DNA of 64,000 nucleotides from positions 1 to 64,000 of the forward strand of contig JAVHLB010000012.1 in NCBI GenBank assembly GCA_031082425.1, read 5' to 3'. Position numbers and translations under genes: made by a program. This stretch comes from Candidatus Edwardsbacteria bacterium. GTDB taxonomy: Bacteria; Edwardsbacteria; AC1; EtOH8. Positions 6,149 to 14,554 of this stretch are shown here, piece after piece. The notes beneath the pieces are model-generated. The model was not told where the DNA came from. It worked only from the letters and a program-made list of their open reading frames with translations, and ran no database searches. Position 1 is the first letter of the stretch. Each line of letters starts with the position of its first letter.

Positions 6149-8518
6149 TTACAGCATGTTCACCGGGTCGATGTCTACCGATAACCTTATTTTTTCGTTC
6201 CGGCCCGGGGCGATCCCCTCCAAAGCTTTTTTGATCTCCGATGGCGAGCCGGCCTTTAACATCAGCTGCCAGCGGAATCTCCCCTTGATCTTGGCCAGCG
6301 GGGCCGGGGCGGGGCCCAGAACCTCGGCCCGGCCGGCGCCGGATCTTATTTTTCCAGCGACACTATCGGCGAATTCCTCCAGCTCGGCCTGGCTGCCAGA
6401 GGTGAAGGTCAGCAGGGCCAGATGCCGGTGCGGCGGATAGCCGCACTCCTCCCGGCCCGCCAGTTCATGCTCGGCAAAGGAACAATAATCGTTCTCCCGG
6501 CACCATTTGACCACCGGATTATCGGGCATTCTGGTCTGGATGACCACCTTTCCCGGATGCCGCCCCCTCCCGGCCCGGCCCGCCATCTGCACCATCAGCT
6601 GGAAGGCCCGTTCGGCCGCCCGGAAATCGGGCAGCCCCAGGATGTCGTCCAGGTTTATTATCCCCACCAGCGAGACGTTGGGAAAGTGGTGCCCTTTGGA
6701 AATCATCTGGGTGCCCAGCAGGATCTGCGAGCCGCCTGACAGAAAATCCTGCAGTATCCGCTGGTGCTCCCCCTTGCGCCCGGTGGTGTCGGCGTCCATC
6801 CGGCTGATCCTTCCCTCCGGGAAAACGTTCTTCAACTCCGCCTCCAGCCGCTGGATGCCATAGCCCCGGTGCTCCAGCATCAGGCTGCCGCAGGCCGGGC
6901 AGGTTTCCGGCAGCCTGGCCTGGTATCCGCAGTAATGACACAGCACCGATTCCCCGCTGCGGTGATAGGTGAGGCTGACGCTGCAATTGGGACAGGTTAT
7001 CAGGCTGCCGCATTTCCCGCACTGAAGATAAGGCGCGAACCCCCGGCGGTTAAGAAGGATCATCGCCTGGCGCCCGGCCTGCAGGCAGGCGCCGATCTCC
7101 CGGCCCAGCAGGGGCGAGATCAGGCGGTCCTCCCGGGGCAGTTTTTTAAGATCCACCACCTCCACCATCGGCAGGTCGGCTGACCCCACCCGTTTTTCCA
7201 GCCGGAACAGTTTGAACTTGCCAGTCTTGGCTTTGTAGTAGCTCTCCACCGAAGGGGTGGCCGATCCCATCAGCACCACGGCGCCGTTCTTCCGGGCCCG
7301 GATGATGGCCAGGTCCCTGGCATGGTACAGGGGGGCCAGGTCGGATTGCTTATAGCAGGCGTCGTGCTCCTCGTCTATCACTATCAGGCCCAGATCATCA
7401 AAGGGGGTGAAGACGGCCGACCTGGTGCCCACCACCACCCGGAAGTCTCCGCGCCTCACCGCTCTCCAGGCATCATAGCGTTCCCCGCTTCCCATTTCGC
7501 TGTGCCAGACCGCCACCTGGCCCAGCCGGGACCTTACCCGGTGCAGCATCTGCGAGGTCATCCCTATCTCCGGCACCAGTATCAGCACCTGGCGGCCCTG
7601 GGCCAGGGCCCGTTCGGCGGCCTTCAGGTAGATCTCGGTCTTGCCGCTGGAGGTGACCCCGGATATCAGGTTCACCGAGAACCTTTGGGAATTGATGTCC
7701 CTTGACACCGAATCCAACACTTGCTGCTGCTCGGCATTCAGGGTGACCTTGGCATCCTCCTCGGCCCAGCCCTGTTCCTCCTGTCCCCTGAATTTCTCCC
7801 GCCACTCCCAGCCGGCCAGGCCCAGGGCCACCAGCCTGAGGGCCGCAGGTCTTTTACTTTTGATGGCTGACGGAGGCACCGCCCCATTCTGTTCAAGGAG
7901 ATCCAATAGTTCGGCCTGTCCTTTGGAGAGCTTCAAGCTTGTTTTATCGGCCGGGCTGCGGCCAGCCAGCCAGCGTTCCTTTCTGACCGCGATCCTGGCT
8001 TTCTGCCACACCGGCTCGGAAAACAGCAGCCCCCTCCGACAGTATTCCTCAATGCCCTTTTCGGCGGAGGGGGCGAATTTCTTCATAAGATACTGGTGCG
8101 ACACCGCGCCCTTCTCGATTATATGATCCAGCATAGGTTCGGCCGGGATCGGGCCGGAATAATTTCCGTTGACCCAGACCATCCTCAGCTGTTTAGCATC
8201 CATCCCCGGTGGCAGCGCCGCCCGGATGGCCTCCCCCCATCCGCAGCGATAATATTTGGAGACCCACTCGGTCAGCTCCAGCATCTCGCGGCTGATGACC
8301 GGCTTAATATCTATCACCTCCAGAATGGGCTTGACCGGGAAATTGCAGGTTTCCTTCAGATGCACCACATATCCGATGGCCTCCCTTTTGCCCAAGGGCA
8401 CCCGCACCCTGACCCCCACGGCATCCACCGGCAGGTGGCCGGGGATCAGGTAGGTGAAACAGCGGCCTTGGGGGATGGACAGCGCCACATCAGCGTATTT
8501 TAAACTTTTGCTTGACAA
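6149..8518 (-). CDS. priA: primosomal protein N' (replication restart helicase PriA)
   Basis: PriA is an SF2 3'-5' helicase that recognises stalled forks and reloads the replicative helicase. At 789 residues it is of normal length. The N-terminal 3'-binding domain begins ADVALSIPQGRCFTYLIPG. Helicase motifs include GVTSSGKTEIYL (Walker A, near 290) and DEEHD (Walker B). A cysteine-rich zinc insertion carries CGKCGSLITCPNC and CHYCGYQ followed by CPACGS. GTQMISKGHHFPNVSL and QMAGRAGRG are later helicase motifs. The start appears to be TTG at 8518; no clear Shine-Dalgarno site precedes it, so a slightly different start is possible. Confidence 0.96.
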   Translation of the reverse strand: MSSKSLKYADVALSIPQGRCFTYLIPGHLPVDAVGVRVRVPLGKREAIGYVVHLKETCNFPVKPILEVIDIKPVISREMLELTEWVSKYYRCGWGEAIRAALPPGMDAKQLRMVWVNGNYSGPIPAEPMLDHIIEKGAVSHQYLMKKFAPSAEKGIEEYCRRGLLFSEPVWQKARIAVRKERWLAGRSPADKTSLKLSKGQAELLDLLEQNGAVPPSAIKSKRPAALRLVALGLAGWEWREKFRGQEEQGWAEEDAKVTLNAEQQQVLDSVSRDINSQRFSVNLISGVTSSGKTEIYLKAAERALAQGRQVLILVPEIGMTSQMLHRVRSRLGQVAVWHSEMGSGERYDAWRAVRRGDFRVVVGTRSAVFTPFDDLGLIVIDEEHDACYKQSDLAPLYHARDLAIIRARKNGAVVLMGSATPSVESYYKAKTGKFKLFRLEKRVGSADLPMVEVVDLKKLPREDRLISPLLGREIGACLQAGRQAMILLNRRGFAPYLQCGKCGSLITCPNCSVSLTYHRSGESVLCHYCGYQARLPETCPACGSLMLEHRGYGIQRLEAELKNVFPEGRISRMDADTTGRKGEHQRILQDFLSGGSQILLGTQMISKGHHFPNVSLVGIINLDDILGLPDFRAAERAFQLMVQMAGRAGRGRHPGKVVIQTRMPDNPVVKWCRENDYCSFAEHELAGREECGYPPHRHLALLTFTSGSQAELEEFADSVAGKIRSGAGRAEVLGPAPAPLAKIKGRFRWQLMLKAGSPSEIKKALEGIAPGRNEKIRLSVDIDPVNML

Positions 8519-8564
8519 ATTTGTTTTTTTAAATTAACCTTATGCCTTGAACCAGTATTTATTG

Positions 8565-9446
8565 ATGGATAAAATGACAGCTAAATATTTCTTCTGGGCG
8601 GCCCTATTGGCCCTCCTAGCCATAGGAAGCGCCTGGGCCGACTTCGGCGACGGGCCCGGCGAATTCATCTTTCCCAGCGGGATAGCCCTGGACCGGGAGG
8701 GGAACATCTATGTCAGTGAGATCGGCAATGACCGCATCCAGAAGTTGGACGCCGACCAGCAATGGCTGAACAGCTGGGGCCGCTTCGGGCGGGACAGTGC
8801 CGACTTTGACGACCCCACAGCACTGGCCTTCGGTCCCGACGGCAGCCTGTATATCGTGGACAGCGGCAACCGGCGGGTGGTGGTCTGCGACACCGCGGGA
8901 AATATGCTGCGGCACATCCCTCTGCCGGATTCCTCAAAGCCCTGGGGCATTGCTTTCGCTGCCGAATATTTTTATGTTTCGGACCGTCATAACAACCAGA
9001 TCTATCTTTTTAACCAGAACCGGAATCTGATCTCGACCCTGGGGCAGAGCGGACCCCTTAACGGGCAGTTCCTTCAGCCCAAGGGACTGGCGGTGGATGG
9101 AGAGGGACGGCTGTATGTGGTGGATGCCGGGAACAACCGGATCCAGGTTTTCTCGCCGGAGGGCATTTTCATCCGCAGTTGGGGCGGTTATGGCGAGGGC
9201 GAAGGCGAGTTCGACAATCCGGGGTGCATTTCCAGCGGACCCTCGGGCCAGCTGATGATCACCGACTCCGGCAACGACCGTTTTCAGGAATTCTCCGCCG
9301 AGGGTCTCTTTTCAAGCTACGGCGGAGGTCCCGGCACCGAACCCGGCCAGTTCCTGAATCCCAACGGCATCGCCATAGACAGCCGGGGCACCCTCTATAT
9401 CGTGGACACCGATAACCACCGGATCCAGGTCTTCAGTTCCCAGTGA
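8565..9446 (+). CDS. secreted NHL-repeat beta-propeller protein
   Basis: About 293 residues. A signal peptide is visible at the N-terminus (hydrophobic FFWAALLALLAIGSAWA, cleavage probably after SAWA), so the protein is exported. The mature part consists of about six NHL repeats. Each has a pattern like PSGIALDREGNIYVSEIGNDRIQ or LAVDGEGRLYVVDAGNNRIQVF, and these should form a six-bladed propeller. Such proteins serve in binding or scaffolding; no catalytic residues are evident. I chose the ATG at 8565; TTG 8547 and ATG 8574 are alternatives. It is divergent from priA and convergent with lptE. The ligand is unknown. Confidence 0.85.
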   Translation: MDKMTAKYFFWAALLALLAIGSAWADFGDGPGEFIFPSGIALDREGNIYVSEIGNDRIQKLDADQQWLNSWGRFGRDSADFDDPTALAFGPDGSLYIVDSGNRRVVVCDTAGNMLRHIPLPDSSKPWGIAFAAEYFYVSDRHNNQIYLFNQNRNLISTLGQSGPLNGQFLQPKGLAVDGEGRLYVVDAGNNRIQVFSPEGIFIRSWGGYGEGEGEFDNPGCISSGPSGQLMITDSGNDRFQEFSAEGLFSSYGGGPGTEPGQFLNPNGIAIDSRGTLYIVDTDNHRIQVFSSQ

Positions 9447-9457
9447 GATTGGCCCGC

Positions 9458-9943
9458 CTACCAGGACTCGAAGGACTGTCTTATGATCTCGGCCGCCAGA
9501 TTTTCGGCGGCTTTTTTCATTCCGGACTCCTCATCGGATTGGCTGACCTGATAGGTGCCCCACCCGGAGAGGCTGGCCGACTCCCACAAAACCTTCCCGG
9601 CCGCCGATCTCAGCTTGGCTTTGGCGGCGACGGTGATCTTGTACTGGTTGACCTGCTCCTGGCTGGTGTATTCAAAAGGAGTCCGGGTATATCCGGTCAC
9701 CGCCAGCTCCAGCACGGCCTCCGCCTTTTCCGGGTCGCTGACCTTGACCCGGCCGTCGTTGTTTACCGCCGTTATCATGGTGGTGGTCATGATCTCCGAC
9801 AGGCGGTATTCGGCGGTGGTGTTCTCGACCACCGGTATCCCCACCGTCTGGAAATCCAGCCGCCCTCCGCTGAAGGAGTAACAACCGGACAGCAAGGCCA
9901 GAGCGCCGGCCGCCATAAATAATATTCTGCCCCTGGTCTTCAT
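9458..9943 (-). CDS. LptE-like lipopolysaccharide assembly lipoprotein
   Basis: This 161-residue protein has a lipoprotein signal peptide ending in LLSGC (Cys at residue 21), so it is probably anchored to the outer membrane. The mature part resembles the LptE family (LPS-assembly plug of LptD). It has GIPVVENTTAEYRLSEIMTT near the start, a strand with VKVSDPEKAEAVLELAVTGY, and an ending like AAENLAAEIIRQSFESW. This family diverges strongly, so the assignment rests on pattern and size rather than invariant residues. It lies downstream of the RNA methyltransferase gene, only 4 bases away. It supports a double-membrane cell. Confidence 0.75.
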   Translation of the reverse strand: MKTRGRILFMAAGALALLSGCYSFSGGRLDFQTVGIPVVENTTAEYRLSEIMTTTMITAVNNDGRVKVSDPEKAEAVLELAVTGYTRTPFEYTSQEQVNQYKITVAAKAKLRSAAGKVLWESASLSGWGTYQVSQSDEESGMKKAAENLAAEIIRQSFESW

Positions 9944-9947
9944 TCTC

Positions 9948-11279
9948 TCACCTGGTTAAAATTGCCAGATTCTCTATGTGATAGGTCTGGGGAAACATGT
10001 CCGCCAGAAGAAGTTTCTGCAGTTTGTATCCCCGGCCGACCAGCAAGGCCGCATCCCTGGCCAGGGTCGAGGGATTGCAGGACAGATAGGCGATCCGGGA
10101 GGGGTTCAGATTGGCGATTGCTTCGATGACCCCGGGGGCGGCCCCCTGTCGCGGCGGGTCCAGCACCAAAGCGTCGGCGGATTTCAGTTTGACCAGCTGG
10201 TCCTCGGCCCGGCCGCAGAGGAACTCACAGTTGCCGATATTGTTAAGTGCGGCGTTGACCCTGGCATCATCCACCGCCGGGGCGAACTCCTCGATGGCCG
10301 TCACCCTTTTGGCCTGCCCCGCCAGCTGCAGGGCGATGGACCCCATGCCGGAGTACAGATCGGCCACCTCATCGCCGGGCGACAGCTGCAGGCTTTCCTT
10401 AATGTTTTGATAAACCATCTCGCTGGTCCGAAGATTTGACTGCAGGAAGGAGCCGGGCGACAGGCGGTAGGTTATCTGGCCGATCCGTTCCGACAGATAT
10501 TCCACCCCGCCCAGATGGTTCCAATTTTTGCCCAGGATGACGTTGCCGCTGGCAGGATTCACATTCTGCCAGACAGATTTTATGGTTGGGACTTCAGTCA
10601 GTATCCTGTGCGCTATCATATGGAGGTCCGGCTGATACCTGGTGACCAGTACCAGGGACAGGGCCTCTTCGCTTTTGCTGTACCGCAAGATCAGATGGCG
10701 CAGGTTTCCGCTGTGCCCGGCCGGGGCGCTGCCCTTCAGCCCGCTTTTGTTGATGACCTCCTTCACTTTGCAGAAGGCCTGGGTTATCGGTTCCTCCAGC
10801 AGTGGACACTCCTGGATGTCGACCAGGTCGTGGCTTTTTAGCCGGTAATATCCCATCCCGTTGCCGTTTTTTGAGGCCTGTACAGGGTACTGGGCCTTAT
10901 TGCGGTAATGCCACTGGCCGGCCGGCGGCAAAACGGCTATCTCATCGATCTCGATCTTCCCCAGCCTTTTGAATATCTCCCGGGTTATGTTCGTCTTCTG
11001 CTCCAGCTGGTATTGATAGTCCATCATCTGCCACTGACAGCTGCCGCAGATCCCGAAATGCCTGCAGCCAGGCTTTACCCGGTGGTCCGACGGCTTTATT
11101 ATCTCATAGACCTCCCCCCGGCTGTAGGTCTGGTGCGGCTCGGTTATCTTCACCTTGAGTTCGTCGCCCGGAACGCCGTAGGGCACGAAGACCGCCTGGC
11201 CCTGATGATGCCCCACCGCATCGCCGCCGTAGGCCAGATTCTCCAGGGAGATATTCAGGACCTGCCCGGCCCTCAGCAT
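9948..11279 (-). CDS. RlmD/RumA-type RNA (uracil-5-)-methyltransferase
   Basis: This 443-residue SAM-dependent enzyme forms 5-methyluridine in 23S rRNA or possibly tRNA. An N-terminal TRAM domain lies at about 5-60. It is followed by the cysteine motif of the [4Fe-4S] cluster (CRHFGICGSCQWQ, plus a later Cys in ECPLLEE). The catalytic half has the SAM motif VADLYSGMGSIALQLA, the motif LDPPRQG and the nucleophile segment YLSCNPSTLARDAALL. It overlaps rimI by a few bases and lies in the run from tsaE to lptE. RlmD, RlmCD and TrmA-like specificities cannot be separated by eye, so no gene symbol is given. Confidence 0.92.
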   Translation of the reverse strand: MLRAGQVLNISLENLAYGGDAVGHHQGQAVFVPYGVPGDELKVKITEPHQTYSRGEVYEIIKPSDHRVKPGCRHFGICGSCQWQMMDYQYQLEQKTNITREIFKRLGKIEIDEIAVLPPAGQWHYRNKAQYPVQASKNGNGMGYYRLKSHDLVDIQECPLLEEPITQAFCKVKEVINKSGLKGSAPAGHSGNLRHLILRYSKSEEALSLVLVTRYQPDLHMIAHRILTEVPTIKSVWQNVNPASGNVILGKNWNHLGGVEYLSERIGQITYRLSPGSFLQSNLRTSEMVYQNIKESLQLSPGDEVADLYSGMGSIALQLAGQAKRVTAIEEFAPAVDDARVNAALNNIGNCEFLCGRAEDQLVKLKSADALVLDPPRQGAAPGVIEAIANLNPSRIAYLSCNPSTLARDAALLVGRGYKLQKLLLADMFPQTYHIENLAILTR

Positions 11280-11728
11280 GAGTTCACCGGAACGATATCG
11301 GACATCATAACCAAAGCATCCTCGTTGTGATAATATTTTTTCCGGATGGCGACCGGCCGGAATCCGAAAATTTTGTAAAGTTCGATGGCCGCTTGGTTGG
11401 AGCTTCTGACCTCCAGGCTGGCAATCCGGCAGCCCAGCTGATATACCTGCTGCAGGATCTCCTGAAGCAGACGCCGGCCGTACCCCGTCCCCCTTTTTTC
11501 GGCAGCCACGGCGATGTTCCCCAGATGGAACTCGTCCAGCACCACCCAGCCGACGGCATAGCCGGCGACCTTCCCGTCGCTTTCCAGCACCAGAAATATC
11601 CGGCGGCCGTCCTGTTTCATCTCCTCCCGGAACATATTCTCCGACCAGGGGTCGGAAAATGAGCTTCTTTCGATATCCAGTATCTCCGGCAGATGCTCCG
11701 GCCGCATTTTGACGATTGTTACGTTCAT
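11273..11728 (-). CDS. rimI: RimI-type N-alpha-acetyltransferase (GNAT)
   Basis: This is a 151-residue GNAT protein, the RimI family that acetylates the N-terminal Ala of ribosomal protein S18 and other proteins. Typical features are FSDPWSENMFREEM near residue 22, VLDEFHLGNIAVAAEKRGTGYGRRLLQ (acetyl-CoA site) and LEVRSSNQAAIELYKIFGF. It sits between tsaB and the RNA methyltransferase and overlaps both by a few bases. The tsaE-tsaB-rimI order is a very common bacterial arrangement and strengthens the name. Confidence 0.92.
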   Translation of the reverse strand: MNVTIVKMRPEHLPEILDIERSSFSDPWSENMFREEMKQDGRRIFLVLESDGKVAGYAVGWVVLDEFHLGNIAVAAEKRGTGYGRRLLQEILQQVYQLGCRIASLEVRSSNQAAIELYKIFGFRPVAIRKKYYHNEDALVMMSDIVPVNSC

Positions 11729-12402
11729 TTTTTTATTATGGCATCGGCCGGCCGCACATAGAAAGCATCCAACTGCCGGGGGTCCACCGCCTGATCCTCC
11801 TGGTACAATCGGTGGGCCAAAACCGCCAGGCCGGAAAGTATCCTGCCCGAGGAGAGAAAATCCTCATCCTGCCGGATTTTAGTGGCAGAGGACCTGAACA
11901 GCTCCCTATAGTTTGCCTCACCGCTGCCGAACAGCAGGGCATCCTCCGGCAGCATTGCCAGCCATTTCTCCGGCCCGATGGACAGATAATCGCTTTCCCG
12001 GACCGGCTGACCATCCTTCATTTTATATAAGGCGGTGTAGATCTCTTTTTTCTTGGCATCGATCATGGGCGACAAATATGCTTCTTTTGTTTCCTGTGAG
12101 CCGGCCATCACATCCAGGGTGTTAAGGGAAAGGGCCGGCAGCTTCAGCCCGGCGGCCAGGCCTTTTACAAAAGCTATACCCACCCTCAATCCGGTAAAAG
12201 ATCCCGGCCCGGTGGCCGCCGCCAGCAGTCCGATATCTGACAACTTGATATCATGGCTCTTAAGCAGTGCCCCCGTTTCTGCCGCCAGGATCTCGGAATG
12301 CCCGGCGCCGACCTCCCGGGAAAGCCCCGCCAGCACCTTCCCCTGGCGGCAGACGGCGATATTGAGGTAGATCCCGCTGGTATCCAGGCACAGATACATC
12401 AT
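11725..12402 (-). CDS. tsaB: tRNA threonylcarbamoyladenosine biosynthesis protein TsaB
   Basis: TsaB is the non-catalytic ASKHA-fold partner of TsaD in making t6A37 of ANN-decoding tRNAs. The protein starts MMYLCLDTSG, and AATGPGSFTGLRVGIAFVKG (about residues 66-85) is the family hallmark. About 225 residues follow from the ATG at 12402; the open frame extends further upstream, but the added residues do not resemble TsaB. The start overlaps the tsaE stop (ATGA-type) and the stop overlaps the rimI start, so tsaE, tsaB and rimI are one operon. tsaD and tsaC are not in the window. Confidence 0.95.
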   Translation of the reverse strand: MMYLCLDTSGIYLNIAVCRQGKVLAGLSREVGAGHSEILAAETGALLKSHDIKLSDIGLLAAATGPGSFTGLRVGIAFVKGLAAGLKLPALSLNTLDVMAGSQETKEAYLSPMIDAKKKEIYTALYKMKDGQPVRESDYLSIGPEKWLAMLPEDALLFGSGEANYRELFRSSATKIRQDEDFLSSGRILSGLAVLAHRLYQEDQAVDPRQLDAFYVRPADAIIKK

Positions 12403-12863
12403 AAAATGTCCCAATCCATCGGGAATCCGCCGACCGGGGTCATTTTGAATTCCCTTTCCTCCGGTGATCTGATGGTGATGAAAATATCCAGCCTGTCCCG
12501 GGGAAGCTGGTTTCCGGCATTCTCCGGCCATTCTATCAGCACCAGACCCTGTCCGTAGAGATATTCCTCATACCCGATGTTAAGCAATTCAGACGGCGAT
12601 CTCAACCGGTACAGATCGAAATGATAAATGGGATGCTTGGCGGTGTATTCGTTGAGCAGGGTGAAGCTGGGGCTGACCACCGGCTCCTGCACCCCCCAGC
12701 CCCGGCAGATGCCCTGGGCCAGGCAGGTCTTGCCCGATCCCAGGTTGCCGAAAAGGCAGACCACCTGTCCGGGCTTGAGGTGGGCCGAAAGTTTCTGGCC
12801 GAAATCTTTTGTTTCCTGGGGGGAATGGGTGATTATAAATAATGTATTGCTTTTATCCGCCAT
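12399..12863 (-). CDS. tsaE: tRNA threonylcarbamoyladenosine biosynthesis ATPase TsaE
   Basis: TsaE is the P-loop ATPase that recycles the TsaB-TsaD complex. The 154 residues carry a Walker A motif LFGNLGSGKTCLAQGI (about 37-52), then SPSFTLLNEY, YHFDLYRL and LIEWPENAG near the C-terminal third, all typical of the family. It is the first gene of the tsaE-tsaB-rimI run. A gap of about 98 bases separates it from the PorX-like gene downstream-to-left of which it is not part. Confidence 0.95.
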   Translation of the reverse strand: MADKSNTLFIITHSPQETKDFGQKLSAHLKPGQVVCLFGNLGSGKTCLAQGICRGWGVQEPVVSPSFTLLNEYTAKHPIYHFDLYRLRSPSELLNIGYEEYLYGQGLVLIEWPENAGNQLPRDRLDIFITIRSPEEREFKMTPVGGFPMDWDIL

Positions 12864-12961
12864 GTTCTTAATTCGATTGTTTTAACCGGAATCCCCGATC
12901 CCCATTTCATCAGGACAAGTTTCTCGGGAATGATATATGGTTTAGTATGTTTAGCTGATCC

Positions 12962-14521
12962 TCATTTCGGAGTCATCACCGCCACCGGCAGGATCATCTC
13001 CTCCATGGATATCCCGCCGTGCTGGAAGGTGCCCTCGTACCGCTTGCGGTATTCCTCGTATTTGGTGGGGTACACCAGGTAGAAATCCTCCTTGGCGATC
13101 AGGTACTGCATCCCCTTGTACTCCTCCGGCAGGAGATACTCCGCCGGGTCCTTGATCCACAGCACCTGGCGATGATCCCCGGCGATGTTGTTGCCGGACT
13201 TGTAGCGCAGGTTGGCGGTGGTGTTCTGCCCGGCCTTGATCTCCGAGCCCCGCCGACCCTGGATGGAGCCATGGTCGGTGGTTATGATCACCTCCCGCTT
13301 CTGGTGGGCGGCCATCTGCAGGATGTGGAAGATGTCGGAATTGGCGAACCATGTCAGGGTCAGCGAGCGGAAGGCCTTCTCGTCCGGGGTTATCTCCTGC
13401 AGCACCTGGGAGTCGGCCCGGGAATGCACCAGGATGTCCATGAAATTCACCACCAGGCTGATCAGAGGAACGTTCTGGTAGGAGCCGAAGTTCTTGCGCA
13501 CCTCCCGGCTCTCGTCGATGTTGAATATCTTTATATAGCGGGGATCGGGCGAGGTTTTGCATTTGAGCCGGGCTAGGTTGATGTCCAGCAGCTGATGCTC
13601 GTAACGGTTGCGGCTGGCCTCGTTGGCCGCATCGCTCTTCTCCCAGTACTGGGGATAGCTCCTGGCTATCTGGGACGGGAAAAGCCCGCTGAATATGGCG
13701 TTGCGGGAATACGGGGTGGCGGTGGGCAGCACCGAATAATAGTAATCGGTGTGGATGTCGAAATAATTCTTGATCACCGGCTCGATGGTCATCCATTGGT
13801 CCAGCCTCATGCAGTCCAGAATGAGGAACAGGCATTTTTTGCCGGCTTTGGCCGGAGGCACCACGTAGCGCTCCACGATGTCGGTGGACAGCAGCGGCCG
13901 CGACTGGCCATGCAGCCAGCCGGTATAGCTCTCCTCCACGAAACGGGAGAACTCCAGATCGGCCTCCCGCAGAGTGCCCTCATGGCTGGCATGCAGGCCA
14001 TCGTCCCGCAACTGGGAGAGCCGCATGTCCCATTCTATCAGATTGCGGTAATGGCGGCACCATTCCTGCCAGTCCAGGGTGCGGTAGTCGAAGCTGCGCA
14101 GGTCCTGCGAGGCCTGAACGTACTCCCGGACCGTCTGCTCCTCCACCAGTTTGCGGCCGTCCAGCACCCGGCGGCAGGAGGCCAACACCTGGGCCGGATT
14201 AAGGGGCTTCAGCAGGAAATCGTCTATCCTCTGCCCCAGGGCCTGCTCCACCAATTCCTCCCGCTCGCTCTTGGTGGCCATGATCACCGGCAGGTCGGGG
14301 TTTATCTGCTTGAGCCGCGACAGGGTCTCCAGTCCGTCCATCCCGGGCATCATCTCATCCAGCAGCACCAGGTCGAAGTTTGATGTCCCGATCTTTTTTA
14401 CCGCCTCCTCCCCGGAGGCGGCCGGCGTCACCTTGAAATTCTTGCCCTCCAAAAAAATGATCTGCGACTTAAGCAGATCTATCTCGTCGTCGACCCACAG
14501 GATCCTGTAACCCTCATCCAT
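12962..14521 (-). CDS. PorX-like response regulator with PglZ domain
   Basis: This 519-residue protein joins a receiver domain (about 1-125) to a PglZ/alkaline-phosphatase-superfamily domain (about 225-515). That is the architecture and length of PorX, which controls the type IX secretion system in Bacteroidetes. Receiver residues are VDDE (10-13), phospho-acceptor Asp55 in LLDEMMPG, Thr83 and Lys105. Putative PglZ metal and catalytic residues are Asp236 (LILDCMR), TATPYSRNAIFSG (267-279) and TTDHG (414-418), with a C-terminal HGG at 501-503. Published work on P. gingivalis PorX describes a zinc-dependent phosphodiesterase activity on oligonucleotides; whether it is conserved here is inference. 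The gene lies 33 bases after the histidine kinase gene and is probably co-transcribed with it. The T9SS-type cargo at 50.7-52.3 kb supports a PorX role. Confidence 0.85.
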   Translation of the reverse strand: MDEGYRILWVDDEIDLLKSQIIFLEGKNFKVTPAASGEEAVKKIGTSNFDLVLLDEMMPGMDGLETLSRLKQINPDLPVIMATKSEREELVEQALGQRIDDFLLKPLNPAQVLASCRRVLDGRKLVEEQTVREYVQASQDLRSFDYRTLDWQEWCRHYRNLIEWDMRLSQLRDDGLHASHEGTLREADLEFSRFVEESYTGWLHGQSRPLLSTDIVERYVVPPAKAGKKCLFLILDCMRLDQWMTIEPVIKNYFDIHTDYYYSVLPTATPYSRNAIFSGLFPSQIARSYPQYWEKSDAANEASRNRYEHQLLDINLARLKCKTSPDPRYIKIFNIDESREVRKNFGSYQNVPLISLVVNFMDILVHSRADSQVLQEITPDEKAFRSLTLTWFANSDIFHILQMAAHQKREVIITTDHGSIQGRRGSEIKAGQNTTANLRYKSGNNIAGDHRQVLWIKDPAEYLLPEEYKGMQYLIAKEDFYLVYPTKYEEYRKRYEGTFQHGGISMEEMILPVAVMTPK

Positions 14522-14554
14522 AAAACGCCTCTTCTTTCGATATTGCCCTGATAA